64,000 nucleotides of DNA from Syngnathus acus (GCF_901709675.1 NC_051095.1:14027456-14091455), one strand, 5' to 3'. Counted from the stretch's first letter, positions 1 through 13,270 are shown. Made by a program: numbers and translations. Notes: generated by a model not told the origin, from the letters alone.

Positions 1-76
1 TGGCTGGCAACCGGTTCATGATTTTTCCGCCTCCTACTGCCTGAAGTCAACTGCGATAGACTCCAGCATGCCCGCG
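1..76 (+). repeat. V-SINE 3' end fragment
   Basis: The sequence matches the 3' region of the full V-SINE copy at 1.4-1.8 kb: GGCTGGCAACCGGTTC, then CCTACTGCC and a GATAGACTCCAGCATGCCCG block. The copy is cut by the window start and ends without the usual GGAT tail. It is diverged, so probably old. Confidence 0.7.
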
Positions 77-1390
77 AAGAAAAGCACAAGAGCACTATAA
101 TACTGTATACCTTTACATAATTGCTGGCCTTCACTCCCAGTGTAATGCATTGGCAAAAAACACTATAACACAAGTGGCTCCATCAACAAGACTAAAAATA
201 TATCTCCTGCGTTAACTTGCCTTCTTTGTATGTTTGCCCTTTGAAGGTATGGGCATGCCGTGATCCCTCCAACAAGTGTGCCACACACACTCACGTCTGA
301 GGTATTTGAAGCGCTGGCACAAATACATGGACACGCTAACCATAGTGCAAAGGCCAAACTTTATTGACAAACATGAATATATAGGACACAAGTTAAATGG
401 GCCACTGAGAGAAAGGTCACAAGGCAGAGTGTTTGACGGCAGGCTGGAGCGACCGATAAGTTGTTTCTATCTGCTCCTTTTCCTCTGCTAGCAATTGCAT
501 TGAAATTAATTCCATGATTAATCCAGCTGTCCATTTTCTCCCGCACTTGTCCTCATAAGGGTCACAGGTCAGCTGGTGGAGCAGTGTTTACTTCACTGCT
601 CATCTCGATGGCAATAAGAGTGCTGCGCCACTACGGCAACAGCTTCATGCAACGCCTAATTGGCTGTGGAAGCCTTTTAATCTCTTCACAAACTCGGAGT
701 AGTACATTGTAGTCTGCATTGTTATATCTCTGAAGTTGTTTTCAACACTCATCCTATCTTCCACACAAATGCCTGAGACACTCACAGCTACAAACAACAA
801 TAATGTACCCCTGAGCTTTCCTTTTTTATGATGGACATGGAATACAACACTGGTAAAGTGTTACGTTTTAATTGGATACCAGAAGCAGCAAAGAATTAAG
901 AAGTCTTCCTGATTGTAGTTATATTTTTTGTTCCCCCCAAGGATGGAGTCTGCTCATTTTTTTTTGTCTCCGAGTGCCCTTTTGAATTAATTATGCTTCG
1001 GATTACTCATGTATGGTTAGACTATGACACATGATTCACAATAGTTTGAAACAACGGCAAAAGGAGTCTAAGGACTTTTCTTTGTTAATCGTGCCGTTCT
1101 TGGTGAATTCTACAAGTTTGCCTTTTGTTTTTTTATTCTAACTTAGATGACAATGTGCTTTAACAAACTGTCTACAACCATATAGCTAACATACTGTAAA
1201 CCTGTTTATTTTCGATTTGTTACTCTTCAGCATACTTTAAAACCCATTTAAGCATGTCTTTAAATAAATTTGTAGGACCTGTCAAAAAATTGGAGCTTTG
1301 CAGATCATCAAATAAGAGTCAAAGCATGGTTGTTTAAAGCTGTTTATTTGTCATTATTAGTTTGAATTGGCTGTAAAAGTGACAAAAGAG
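77..1390. other. Unique AT-rich DNA, no gene seen
   Basis: I see no exon-like ORF, RNA gene or intact element here. At about 525-580 there is a short minus-strand relic resembling a V-SINE 3' end (CCATTTTCTCCCGCACTTGTCC followed by GGGTCACAGG). The rest is ordinary AT-rich intergenic sequence. Confidence 0.5.
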
Positions 1391-1391
1391 A

Positions 1392-1431
1392 ATTAAACAC
1401 TGTATAGTTAAACACTGTATAGTTAAACACT
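1392..1431 (+). repeat. Short 17-bp tandem repeat before SINE
   Basis: The phrase TTAAACACTGTATAG is repeated nearly exactly, and a third copy runs into the SINE head at 1431. It may be a small duplication at the SINE insertion boundary. Confidence 0.7.
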
Positions 1432-1810
1432 GGTTAGCACGTCCGCCTCACAGTTCAGAGGGTGCGGGTTCGATTCCAGCTCCGGTTCTGTTTGCATGTT
1501 CTCCCCGTCCCTGTGTGGGTTTTCTCCGGGCACTCCGGTTTCCTCCCACATCCCAAAAACATGCATGGTAGGCCGATTAAGCACTCCAAATTACCCGTAG
1601 GTGTGAGTGCGAGTGCGGATGGTTGTTCGCCTCTGTGTGCCCTGCGATTGGCTGGCAACTGGTTCAGAGTGTTCCCCACCTACTGCCCGATGACTGCTGG
1701 GATAGGCTCCAGCATGCCCGCGACCCCCGTGGGGCCAAGTGGTATAGAAAAAAGGAAGGAAGGAAGGATGGATGGATGGATGGATGGATGGATGGATGGA
1801 TGGATGGACA
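1431..1810 (+). mobile_element. V-SINE, near full length, with GGAA/GGAT tail
   Basis: This is a tRNA-derived SINE. The head has an A-box-like segment near 1434 (TTAGCACGTCCGCCTC) and a clear RNA polymerase III B box, GGTTCGATTCC, at 1467-1477. The central part (about 1490-1600) has the V-SINE core phrases GCATGTTCTCCCCG, TTTTCTCCGGGCACTCCGG and AAAACATGCATGG, which are shared with zebrafish DANA-type V-SINEs. The 3' part (to about 1745) is the common teleost GATTGGCTGGCAAC...GGGATAGGCTCCAGCA module. It ends in a GGAA stretch, then (GGAT)n at about 1766-1808. I found no clear target duplication. The ORFs over this copy are incidental. Confidence 0.85.
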
Positions 1811-1861
1811 CCATCGGGTTTACCTTAATTTCTTTGAATGAAAGTCCGCGAGGTCAGAGCT

Positions 1862-4800
1862 AACAGACACTATACTGTGCCTGTCAGGGTTTTCCAAACT
1901 ATCTTGATCGTATGATTATGTTGGAATGTAACCTGTAATAAATAACCTAGCCTGTCCCATCATACACAACGTCGTAAAACACCCCTTGCTATGTTTTGAC
2001 TAGAGGTCAAGGGCTTTCTCTATCCAGTCCACTCTCACCCCCACCCTGTTTCTCTTAATAAAAAGGCTCTTGCAAGAGGCCAGAGTCAGACCTCATTCGA
2101 TCATCGCTGTACGCACAGTGACGAATGGACTCTCCACTTGCAGGTGTCTAAAAGGGCAAACTGTCTCCCGTGTGGTTCTTGCAAAATAAGTTAGAGTGAG
2201 CACCACTCTAACAGTGCCAAATGCAGGCTAAAGGTAAACCAGCCTACGTGTTAAAACAAATAACAGCAACACATACAAGCAGAGTTTCCTCATCATGCAT
2301 CCATCCACTTTGTGTAGCACATATGGTGTGCAGGGTCACAGGGAGCTGCACTCTATCCAAGCTGTCACTCTGGACTGTAGTTTTACAGTATTTTATATTT
2401 TGTTTTAGTACAGTCCTTATCTTTTTAATTGTATGGCAGTAAAAAATTGTATATTGTTACTTGAAACGTAGCATGTACTCAAGGTTCTGATAAAAAGACA
2501 TACAATATACAGACATAAAACATTTAGTAGTTTATAGCAATTTTATGGTCTCAGGAGAGACTAGGTGCTTTTTTTTACGGATATCGTGCAGTAATTTCAA
2601 GTATTGTTGATGCATTTGCATTGAAAAATATAGCAAATGTTGCCAAGTCAAAGTGGCACTACAAATGGGCTGCAGAGTCTGCCAGACTGAAAAGAGAGAC
2701 AATTTACATCGAGTCGATTGGCCCCTGTGAGGCGTAGCTGCGTGAATCTTAACATGTTTGTTTGTCTTGCTCGCAATTGCTATTGATGCATCTGGGATCT
2801 GTCTCCGTGAGCGAATACCTCTGCTTTTCTCAACCGTCAACCGCGTAAAACCGAAAACCTGAGTTCTGTCATCCCAGCAATGATGAAACCTCACGCAAGT
2901 CTCAATTTATTTTTGATTTGTTTGCAAGAAGATTGGACGGGAGATTGAGTTGCTTATTTCCACATGCCTTGCATTCTCAAGCCCATTTCGTTCATGTTCC
3001 AAGTACAATTTGTATATTCCATGTGCTTACGGACCTTTGTGTTTCTATTGTCACAGCAAGTACATGTGCATCTAGGTTAAATTGTTTGTTTTTGTTTTAT
3101 GGAAAAAAAAAAATCATGCTTATGTTGGTAAAAAAAATGTATCACAATCATTTACTTTTGGATACAAAACAAGAAAAAGCTTAAACATTAAAGAAATATT
3201 AAATATTCCATTGCGGATTATGTCAGATTTTTTCTCGTAAACCACCCGAAAATTGAAGTTAAGGTGATTGAAAAGATTGGTAGTGTTGGTTGTGTGTATT
3301 TAAAAATATGTTTCAATAAAGTTAATGTGTTTAAAGTGTTTTTGGAGAGATGAACCATTTTAGAAAATATTTTTGATATGATATGATCTCTCATTATTGT
3401 GTCTTTTCACTAAATGTTGGTGGGTCTGGAACATCCACATATTGTGCAATTGTGCAGTAAATTGTGAGGAAGAAAAACACAGTTGCTCTCACTAAATAGC
3501 AAGTCAGGTGGTCCTTTAATATACAATCTCATGTCTATGCCTTTGTCTTTTACGAAACAGACTGCCATTTACCTTCAACTTACTGTTTTGAAGAATCACA
3601 TCAGTGCTTTTGATGCTTCAAAAACAGGTCCTTGGGTGTTTTTTTAAAACCACAAGAATAGCAGTTATCCTCTGGGACCTGTCTGTTAGAATGTTATCAA
3701 ATGTGTATGTTCCTAAATTAAAGGCTAGCAATCAGAGTATAAAAATACCTGAAACTATTTTCTGCCTTTGGTTTTGGAGTTCTATTTAAGTCCCCCATCA
3801 CTTTGACGGAGCCCAAAAACTCCTCTGCAGCACTCCGGCGCATGCCTACCCCATTGAAGATCTGCTTAACATTCAGACTTACAGTATCCCCCAGGCTCTC
3901 TCGGCCGGCTGGCTCTCATGGGGGATGCTGTAGAAACAACATGCCTGAGATACCCGACGGCCTCACATGCTGGGCTACATCGACATAGCCTGAGATAAAA
4001 CTGATGTTAGGGTATTTCTTCTGTTCAGAGCTTGTCCTGTCATTACGCCGTCGCTGAGCAGGACAAACAAGTTTTCTGCAAAGACTAATGCTGTATGTGT
4101 AATGTGGGGTGCATTATAGTCATACAGTCCATGCGCCACATGAGTTATGTTGCATGTCTACCTTGTCTTGTTTGATGGAGTAAGCATCGCAACATAACGA
4201 CCATAATGCACACGAAGCTGCCGATCAATGCCGAGGCGGAGCTCCGAAACCCCCTCGCCCCATTGCTTTCAATGCCCTCGACTCTCCCCTTTGCTTCCTA
4301 ATGAGTACAAAGTGCAGTGTAGAATTGAATAAAATCCAAACAACACAATGGAAATTCAATAAAAATAAATAAATGGGGCTTTTCTACACGCCCGTGGGGA
4401 CGTTGGCGTAATCCTTTAATTGGACGTAATGTCCCCCACATTCTTTCCCTTCATTATGTGATGGCTATATAGAGATAAAAGAAGCAGCATTCATTTGATG
4501 TACCGCATTGTTCCAATTGTGCTACTTAAGCAAGCTTTTGTTTTTCAAACAGGTAAACAGCACTGTTAAGCCTGGTATAATAATAAAGTGGTAGTATTTT
4601 ATATCAAATATGGTGCTGTGTAAGTTGCTGTAAAATGTGTAAATTATCATTCTTTACACATTCTTCTTAAAGAAGACATGTTTTCACAATTTAAAGCAGT
4701 TCCCAGTTGTCACAATAAAACGCAAAGGCACCATGCAGGTTTGTTTGTCTAGGGAGCTCTGAAAGATGACACTACAAGAGGCCACTATCTGCTTCTAAAT

Positions 4801-6836
4801 TGCCCGTGGGGCAGTCTCTGCCATGGGCTGGTGTACACAGACTACCAGTGCGCTGAAGCACAAATGGAGAGACTTACAGCCCTCTGTGAAAAACAGAAAT
4901 CGCTTCGTAGCACAATTTATGCTGCTGGCGTGCCACCTGTAGCGCTTTGTACCACACAAGGGATTGGAGGTGGCTTCTGCCTCAGTTTAATTTAATTGCG
5001 CTGGAGGAAAAAGTACTGTAGCATCCACCTATGGGGACTATTGCTTTTCAAATTACAAGACAAAATCGATCACAAGTTTAAAAAAAACAAAAATATAACA
5101 ACCATACCACAGAAGGCCAGATTTGAGTCAGGAGGAGAGGCTTTGCTGTGTATGTTGGGGGATTCTTGTTGTCTTAATCCAACACAGTAACAATTAGACC
5201 TGCAAACGTGTACATTAGTGTACATTTCACAGTTATGGGCGGAAGGACACAAGGGAGGCCAAGCAGTACATTGCAATAGTGAGAACAAAAACATAAAGTG
5301 CCAGTACCGCTTCCACCCTTCATTTTCTATTCTTGTCTCTATGGCAACCATTGGCTTTTGAGCCCCCTCGCAGCAGCCGGCACTCATAAGCACCGTACCG
5401 TATTATGTGGCAATAAAGCCACATTTGTGTGTTTGAAATCACTTTTTCCCTTATAGGTCAGCGAGAGGAAATAACACACGTATTCAATCAAAACTATAAT
5501 AATATTACAAGTTGGCCGGGCCCTACAGCAACATACTGATGAATGCAAGCACTGCAGCTTGCGAGCAGCAGCCACGTACAGGTGATGGGACAAGGTGTGA
5601 CGTGATCACCGTGCAGTAAGTTGTTCACTTGCGTTCACGCGCCGCTCGGACATGATGGAAACAAGCGGGTGGGGAGGTGGCCAATAAAGATCCTGTGCTG
5701 TGCGCTTGTAAGATGAGATGGTGGGCAATAAACATGATGATGTCATCTGTTCTCTCCCTGAAGGCATGCACATTGTTTCACAGGAGGGATGCACTCTTGC
5801 TCCCAGCATGGATAACTGAGGTTTTCCACTAAGTGATGTTTAAATGTTGTAAACTGTGTAGTGGACATGACTGCTGAATGATTTATCCGAGCAGCAGATG
5901 CTTGTTTCAGTTTGTGTCTAATACAAATCGCCGCATATTTGCTATTTGTTGTTCGCTCATTTACGTTTTTTTTAATCAAATCTATCCTCCGTTATTCACT
6001 GAAAAAGTGATTTGTTAGGGACTCTTGTTTTCGCGATGCTTTCAATGCAGCGTGCTTTTCTCCCACTGTACTATATCGGCACAGGAAAACTGTTTAAGTC
6101 AGTATTTTAAAATATTTTAGTGCAAACTGCATTTTATTCAGATTCCTTTCCAGCTATTCTGTCATTTTTAAAGTTGTCTCAAGTTTTAGTGAGACATATT
6201 TGTCCGGTGACTCTTTTCGCAAATGCTTCTGAATGTTCCATAGTTATCATAAAGATGTTTATTGGTGTTTGAGGGACAAAATGATATCTGGCATTACAGA
6301 AAACCCCCCACAACACCGCAGTAAACATTTCAACAGCAGCAAAATTCAGCACTGCCCAGTATGCAAAGCGGCACCTGTGCCAAAACAAATAGGATGTTCT
6401 CTGCATCCAAATGACAGCATGTAAACAACAGCAAATGCTTCTGCCTGCATTTTAAATAATAATATAGTAAAAACACACTACAGCTAAACACTTTTTCCAT
6501 TACTAGCGGCTCATTATTGTAGATTGCCCTTGCATAAATGAGCACACGGCAAGGTTTCCACTGAACCTCATTTTTGCAGAGAATAGCCTGGGCCTAATAT
6601 CACTGCAGAATGCAAAACACACACATATTCACGCACTTTCTTGGCCTGTGCTCCACTTTGCATCATCATACCTAGCTAAGATTTGACATGATGCAATGTA
6701 AAATCCCACTCTGCGTTATAGAACTTGTTGCTATCTTTCTCAAAATAATTAATATAAGCCAGAGATTCTTTTCCAATTGATGATCTGTTTCATTTGTGAT
6801 GTTGCCAATACAATAGCACAGTGGGTGTGACCAATG
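1862..6836. other. Unique AT-rich DNA, no gene seen
   Basis: Only short ORFs with no recognisable domain occur. At about 2298-2372 a minus-strand SINE-like relic is visible (CATCCATCCACTTTGTG, then CAGGGTCACAGGGAGCTG). A GC-richer patch at about 3790-3990 and a CpG-containing patch at about 4200-4290 stand out from the AT-rich surroundings, but I cannot assign either. Confidence 0.4.
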
Positions 6837-6838
6837 TT

Positions 6839-6869
<31 letters not shown>

Positions 6870-6884
6870 TTCATCTATTTATTT
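6837..6884. repeat. (TTTA)n microsatellite
   Basis: An uninterrupted TTTA run gives way to TTCATCTATTTATTT at its right edge. It is a simple tetranucleotide repeat. Confidence 0.95.
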
Positions 6885-8790
6885 GGGGTGTTTGTGCCCA
6901 ATAAAGTCTGCTTGTGTACCATGTTGCCAAGGATATGGTGAATTATTTAATTAAATTAGGTTTTGTGCCCCACAAATTCTGCCTCACAGCAAGTGTACAA
7001 TCAGGCAAAAGAAACAGCAAAGTGGGCATGGGCGATATTTATGCAAATATTTTTTCTGTCTGTCCCACAAATCTGCCTAGCAATATTTCGATGAAAAGTG
7101 CACTTCTTACAAAAAATATGATGTATCTTGTATTGTCCTTCATACGTACAATAATTGTAATGATGTTAAAAATTCTCAGTCATGCTAGCAGGGTCAAAAC
7201 ACAGTTATTCTAAAGTTTTATACTACATTTCAAACCAATTTTCCAAGAAATATACAGAATATCCTTTAACCTTCTCACTAACTCGAGACTCACTATGTTT
7301 CCAGCACCTCTGACGCACGCTGCAGTATTAAACAAGTTAATTGCATCCCTGGGCAGTGTGCAGCGGTGAATAAATATCCTCTAATTGAGTAATTCCCTTA
7401 ATTCCAACTCATTTGGAATGGCATAGGTTCCGAATAGCTCTCGTGACATCGAGCAGAGTTGATGAGAAAATTATATTTGACCAGAGGAGTCAAAGCTACC
7501 AAGTGTACGAACGACACAAGGTTCCAATTAAACGGGATCGTAATCTCTGGAAGCCTACTCGCCCTGTCTTTTACATTACAGAGGAACATTCACCACATAC
7601 TTTAGAAGGCTGTAACCTTGAATGATACTTTGATAAGATGCTTCATTTCTACCCTTGTGAAGCCGGCCTAAAATTGCCATTGGAACATTATTATACCGTA
7701 ATTAAGGTTTCATTGGGTAGCGGGGATCAGAGAAACTGATCTGAAATGTAACATTACTGCTAGTAGTGTTTCCTAACCTTCATTGAACCAAGGCACATAT
7801 TTCCCATTACACATGCACCATCAAACAAAATTTGGAAAAAGTATACAAATACTGGAAAGACTTGCCTGAATTTATTGTCATATTTACTGGGCATGTTTAT
7901 TTGAACACGAAAGCTAATATTTTGTGTCAATGGCAGCATGTGGATAACTTATACCTTGTAAACCCACAATGAGTAGACTGCAGGCCTGTTCTAAAAATAG
8001 GTTACCAGTGATGGGACATTGTGATTTATAATGTCGGAAAATTTATCAAACATCAATAAAGGTTTTAGAAATAAAGTTTTGCTTATTGCTATTTGTTTTC
8101 AAATGATTGTGAGAAAGACAAACTGTTAACATGACCTGTGACTTCACATGAATTAAACTCATTAATAATGGATAACATGTCACACATATTTAAAGTAATT
8201 TGAGCAAATTTGTCGTTTTAGATGTGTGTATCAAGCCGGTTGCCCTTCACAATAATCAGTACACAAGAAGTAGCTTTCGGCTTCAAACAGGTTGGTGACA
8301 TCCCAACTGGGATCCGGCACACATGATGATTTCTTGGGAATCACTCATGCACTACAGTACTCCAGTAAGTAGTAAGAAACAATTTCAATTCAACACAACA
8401 TGAGTGTTTTTTGAAAGCTCTAAGTCAAGCATACGCTAAGAATAGTGGTCATGGCAAGAGGAGGTTTAGGATAATTGCATTAAATGGCCCAGATGTCTGA
8501 CATGTCACTATGTCACTCACAGAATGGCAGTCCAATAAAGGAGGGGAGGGGGGCGCCGACAGTGATGGATGTGGGGATAGCCACCGGTTTAGTGTTAAGC
8601 ATACGCCGTGTCTCTGTCCAGTCCCGCTGCCCTTTAAGGAGCATCAGCAGACGCACCATAACTCAGATGCAGAGGGAAGAAGAGTGGAGGGGGCATTGGG
8701 CACTGGTCAGCCCTGATAAAGGTCTTTGTCCTTGAGAGGCGATTAAAGAGTAAACAGGCCGCTGTGATCCTCACCTTTTGTCAAGTGACA
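6885..8790. other. Unique DNA; possible regulatory island at ~7.3-7.6 kb
   Basis: I see no gene. The segment at about 7320-7630 has balanced composition and stays open in a frame on each strand for 63-70 codons. It contains AATTGAGTAATT and CCAATTAAACGGG, which look like clustered homeodomain-type cores. That is compositional evidence only; a conserved non-coding element is possible but unproven. Confidence 0.25.
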
Positions 8791-8796
8791 CACTAG

Positions 8797-8860
8797 TGTG
8801 TGTGTGTGCATGTGTGCGTGTGTGTGTGTGTGTGCGTGCATGTGTGTGTGTGTGTGTGCA
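8797..8860. repeat. Imperfect (TG)n microsatellite
   Basis: A TG dinucleotide run is interrupted by CA and CG dinucleotides (TGCATGTGTGCGTGTGTG). Confidence 0.95.
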
Positions 8861-9044
8861 AGAGAGACGAGTGTTGCACTTGGACAAAGTCAAGGCGAGC
8901 CATTCTCTGTGGACACCACAGAATACACAAAGACGTGATGAAGGTGGGCGGGAGATTTTAAAATCCAGTCACGCAGTCTGCCATTGCCACTTGAGCTAAG
9001 GAGATGCAATACAAAATCCCGTCAAAAAATATGTATTGGAATGG

Positions 9045-9120
9045 TGAGTCACAGATGGTATAGTGGCACTTGCGCCTGACTTGGGTTCAGTCCGCCACTC
9101 AATGACGGTGTGACTGTGTG
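9045..9120 (+). repeat. tRNA-like SINE head relic
   Basis: The phrase ATGGTATAGTGGCACTTGCG, followed about 14 bases later by GGGTTCAGTCC and ACTCAATGACGGTGTGACTG, resembles the A box/B box spacing and post-B-box sequence of teleost tRNA-derived SINEs. Only the head is present; it abuts the LINE 3' end that follows. The assignment rests on these short motifs. Confidence 0.4.
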
Positions 9121-9230
9121 AGAGTCAAAGTCAAAGTCAAATTTATTTATATAGCACATTTCATACACAGAGGCAATTCAAAGTGCTTTACAAAACAAAT
9201 TATTGAAAGCAGGTGAAGCAGAGCATAGCA
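9120..9230 (-). repeat. LINE 3' end relic with (GACTTT)n tail
   Basis: Read on the minus strand, this ends in AAAGCACTTTGAATTGCC, then GTGCTATATAAATAAATTTG and three GACTTT repeats. That is a 3' terminus seen in many teleost LINE copies. No reverse transcriptase sequence remains, so the family is not assigned. Confidence 0.5.
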
Positions 9231-9410
9231 TTTACATAAATTCATTAAAAAAAATAGATTACAACGTCATTGATAGATTATAGAACAGAATCACATCAGG
9301 ACAGAGCCTGGCATAAATTCATTTAAGAACATTTAAGAACATTTTAGATTATAATAAACAAACAGAAACAAAAACAAAAACAGTCAATGATTGTCTGTAT
9401 CTGCTGTACA

Positions 9411-9467
9411 TGACGACCATTCCAGGGTGTAGTATGCGATATGAACGGTATAGAAAATGGATGGATG
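9411..9467 (+). repeat. V-SINE/LINE-type 3' end relic
   Basis: GACGACCATTCCAGGGTGTA followed by GAACGGTATAGAAAATGGATGGATG is a degenerate copy of the 3' end found in the V-SINE family elsewhere in the window. Confidence 0.5.
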
Positions 9468-9789
9468 CTGATGGTGTACAGTGGCTCACTGCTATTTGCA
9501 GGGGCAAGACACTGGGACTGACAGTGAATAACGAAAATCCGCCAATAATTGACGCTCACTGTAATTGCCATTCAATCTTGTTTTTCATACCACCCAAAGT
9601 TTGCAAGTATGAATTTTGGCAGCAACACACTAATAGCACACTTTAAGCAGTAACGTGAACCTTGTAAACATACACATAGTTATAGAAATTGCATCTTGAT
9701 GGACGTATGAGAGGATGCACAATTTGGTATCAACACAATAACAATACACTCTGCATTAACATAAACCTTGATTGTAGTACTGGCAACCT

Positions 9790-9866
9790 TCATGAAACTT
9801 GATACCTCGAATTAAGGCTGGTACCAGCGCGATACGATACTTGGTAGCGGTTCTCGCCCATCCCTA
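9790..9866 (-). repeat. DNA transposon terminal relic
   Basis: On the minus strand this begins TTAGGGATGGGCGAGAACCG and continues with repeated GTATCG-type phrases, which resembles a terminal segment of teleost non-autonomous DNA transposons. I found no matching second terminus nearby. Confidence 0.3.
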
Positions 9867-12800
9867 ATGTGCCCGAGATTTGTCGTTTACTGAGAGATGG
9901 TTGTCTTATGGAGTCATGGATCTAAATAACACAACCTAAATATGGCTACTTATTATTTATCTCACTGCAGATGTGCTGCTAGGCCGGGCATCCTAACGGA
10001 GAACCATGTGGGAGTACGTCGTAGATGGGGACACTGGGGACTCAATTTGGGTACAGCCAGCTGTCCTGTATCAGGTGGTGTGAGGCTCGGACTCAGCTGA
10101 AAGTCCAGCTGTTGCCAACCCTGCTGCGCTAAGTTGCTCAAGCTGACATGCAAGTCCTTATGCACCACATAATGACAACACCTTCAGAAGAAGGACCACC
10201 CCTCATGGATCAAATTATATGAGATGTCAGCATGTTAACACAAGGCTTCATTTTTTTCTTGAGCTTTTAGTGACACTTATTCTTCTAAAAGGACGTAATT
10301 ATGTCAAGGTCACCTCAGAACCAGACAAAAAGACCCCCCCAAATAACCCTCTTTGTTATTTATAACAAACTTTTCTTAAACCTTTGACCGCTTGAGGTGG
10401 ATTGGTTTTATTCTGCAGTGGCTCATCAGCTGACAACTGTATGGTGTGTTCACAGTGGGCAATCCTTTGGTCCAGATTCACGAGTCGTGAAGTAATGAGG
10501 CAGTTGGCCTTCATTGCAGGTCTAGTTTGGTGTGTGGTATTTATTAGTGACCTTCAACTGTCACACCTGTAACTAGTGCCTTGTTTTCCATCCCTATATG
10601 GACTCATTTGTGGACCAACACCCTGAAACCTTTTACCAAGTATTAGAGACTGATTGGTGAATATTTTAAATTGGAACTCACTCCGTGTTCTGGTTCCAGG
10701 AACTTACTTTTGCATTAAAAGCTTGCCTTTAACTTTCCTTTTCAAAGCTACGATGTATTGCCGCAGCACCTTGGGTCGAGAATCCCAATTAACGAGTCCT
10801 CTTTCTACTCTCTGCCCTCGTGGAGGAGACTCAAAGGGGGAAGGCATTAGTCATTTGTAAAGAGAAATGAACTTTTGACCCTGCTGATCTGAACATGTGA
10901 AAGAATAATGCTGTCTATATGTCCGGCAGGTGGGGAAAAAGGTGACAGTAAGCACCTTTTTGACCACCGCCAACACCTTTGTCGACCCCTTTTTCTCACT
11001 CTATTTGTCCTCATTTTAAGAGTACAGAGAAACCCCATCACTTTGTTAAACTTAAGATGTCACTTTTGACAGCATATGTAAAAAATGTTAAAACCAGTGG
11101 GTCAGCAATTTATGAAAAGATGGAATTTCTTATTTTAAATGTGAATGCAAGATAAAAAATGGTGCAATGATGAAAACTAGACTAGTGGGTTGACTTCAAT
11201 TGGCTCACTCATTTCTTCGTCCATCGATACGAGGACCATCTAGTCATCCTAAATTTTTTTTTTTTTTTTTGGGTGGGTGGGTCCGCAGATGGCTGGAGAG
11301 GCCATCTTGACTTCAATTGGCTACCGGCCAGTTCAGGATGGACTCGCTTCTTGCCCAAAGTCAGATTCGGTTGCAGTACATCCTGGAGCACTCTCTGACA
11401 ATTCTTTTTATTTTATTTTAAAAGTTAATTATATTTTTTGTTACAATAGTCCCCCAAAGCGACCATGTATTTATCTGTATGTAAAAGCTTTATGCATATA
11501 AACAGTTAAGTGTGTGAGGTGCAGATATTACTTTTGTTTGCTTTTCGTTACATTCTACACTGTAATATCTGTGACTTGGCCTGTTGAGTGACATTACTGC
11601 ACGTCCGTTAGCCTGAAGGAGAGTTGAATGGGCGTCTGGGAGTTGTGGTCTGCATTTTTATGTAAATGCGTTGTTTTTTTTCGGATTGATATTTCTGGCC
11701 TACTAACAGACAAAGCAAACCTCCCTCTCACTCACGCTTGGTGGATGTAACAAGGACAGTGTATGTAGATGAGGCGTTTAACGGGAACCATCCCATTGTG
11801 TTCATCTTGTTCCTCATGGCCACGGGAGAGGAGGTGTTAAGGGAAGCTAAGAAAATCAATACGTTTGGAGTCTCTCTCCCGCATGTGCAGGTGTTAATCA
11901 CAGAGACGATTGTTCATTAATCAAGTAAGCCGCCTCCCTTAAGGTGGAGGGAGATTTTACATCTTCCTCCTTGTCTGTCCCCCCTGCCTCACTCTACTCA
12001 CTGTGTTGTCAGTGCCTGGCAGAGAGATAACTATCCCTAAATGAGAGAGGAGATAGCAGTTGGTACTGGGAAGCTGACAGGCTGAGATGCATTACTTAAA
12101 GCACTCACACTTGTGCCTTTGTTTCCATTTATTTCCTTAATTTGCACATACAGGAGGAAAAACAACGCAATCAGTTTAATAAATCAGACGTGAAATGTGG
12201 CTGATTGATTGGGCCAGTGGGTCTCGAGAGGAAAGCTCGGTCAGTTTTGCCTTGTGAATTATGATGAATGCGTTTGCTTTAATCACACACGTGTGACGTC
12301 GATACTTAATGAGCAAGCGGTGCATGGACCACATTGGCACCGAGGGACACTCATGCAATCGTTAAAGCCCGACAATAGCTGCTATTTGCCATTTTGCCAA
12401 AGATAATGCTCAGTGAATAGGCCGTGTTTGTAGACAACACAATGAACAGTCACAACACTACTGTATACCCTCACTTGAACATCACGCCTAAGCCTGGTAC
12501 ATACTTAAACACAAATATTAAAGGAGTATTTATTTGTGATAGAGACCACTCAATAAATATAGAAAATCAGGCATTTAACAGTTTTCAGCATGTTGTGTGT
12601 GGTCTGCTCCGACAATCACAAAACAACACACACCTAAAGAGTGGAGACAGACAATTCTTGATGCCATCTGGGGAACCCACTTTTATACAAAAGACAACAT
12701 AGTGCAGTTTTTTTTATTTCCTTCTGCCTCGAGTTTGAATTGTAAATGCTAAAAATCATATTTAAGATTGTCAACCGGTTTCTGATACACTCTAAACACA

Positions 12801-12935
12801 CGTCAGATCAAAGGATAACTTTAGAGGAAAATCCTATCAAGCATACGAATGCGTTTGGCGTGCTTGCTTGGGGCAAAATTGGGACAAAACAGCTCGATAG
12901 CCTCCATGTATATACCAGGCCTTACTCTCAATCGA
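9867..12935. other. Unique DNA; possible regulatory island at ~12.2-12.4 kb
   Basis: I see no gene. A poly-T run lies at about 11257-11270. The island at about 12180-12410 contains CACGTG (12288-12293) directly abutting TGACGTC (12294-12300), an E-box next to a CRE-like site, plus TTTAATC and CTTAATGAG cores. A second GC-balanced stretch at about 11735-11990 has a 60-codon ORF with no recognised domain. Any regulatory role is inferred from motifs only. Confidence 0.25.
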
Positions 12936-13270
12936 CTCGTCATCATCATCATCATCATCGGTTTAAAGTCCGCTTTCCAGGCGCCGCTGGGTTGGACTGG
13001 GTTCTCGATATGGCTTTCTTCCACCGGGAACGGTCCATGGCCATCTCGTGGTTGATGCCGAGTGCCTTCATGTCGGCTGCCACGGTCGTCTGCCAGGTCT
13101 TTTTCGGTCGGCCACTGGGTCTTGTTCCCTCTACGTTATACGACATAACTTTCTTCACCCAGTCATTTTCGTCCTTCCTCACTACATGTCCGTACCATCG
13201 CAGTCTGCCTCTCCTCACCACATCCTCACTCTCAATCGACTCACACTGTTTACTCATTTCCCTCAAACTC
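12936..13270 (-). mobile_element. RTE-type LINE 3' end, 5'-truncated
   Basis: The minus strand encodes the last part of a non-LTR retrotransposon ORF. It contains EDVVRRGRLRWYGHVVRKDE, DWVKKVMSYNVEGTRP, SGRPKKTW and DRSRWKKAI. This GHV-RK / GRP-KTW / DR-RW pattern is typical of the C-terminal tail of RTE-like elements. The ORF runs straight into its stop at 12955-12957, inside a (TGA)n tail on the minus strand; on the plus strand this is the ATC repeat at 12939-12959. The reverse transcriptase and endonuclease are missing, so it is a dead-on-arrival insertion. Sequence to the right of about 13270 no longer matches the family, in my reading. The 201-codon plus-strand ORF over it is a shadow. 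Confidence 0.7.

Noticed and set aside
1431-1480. tRNA gene
   Set aside because: The A-box-like and B-box motifs belong to a SINE head; there is no full cloverleaf or acceptor stem, and a V-SINE core follows.
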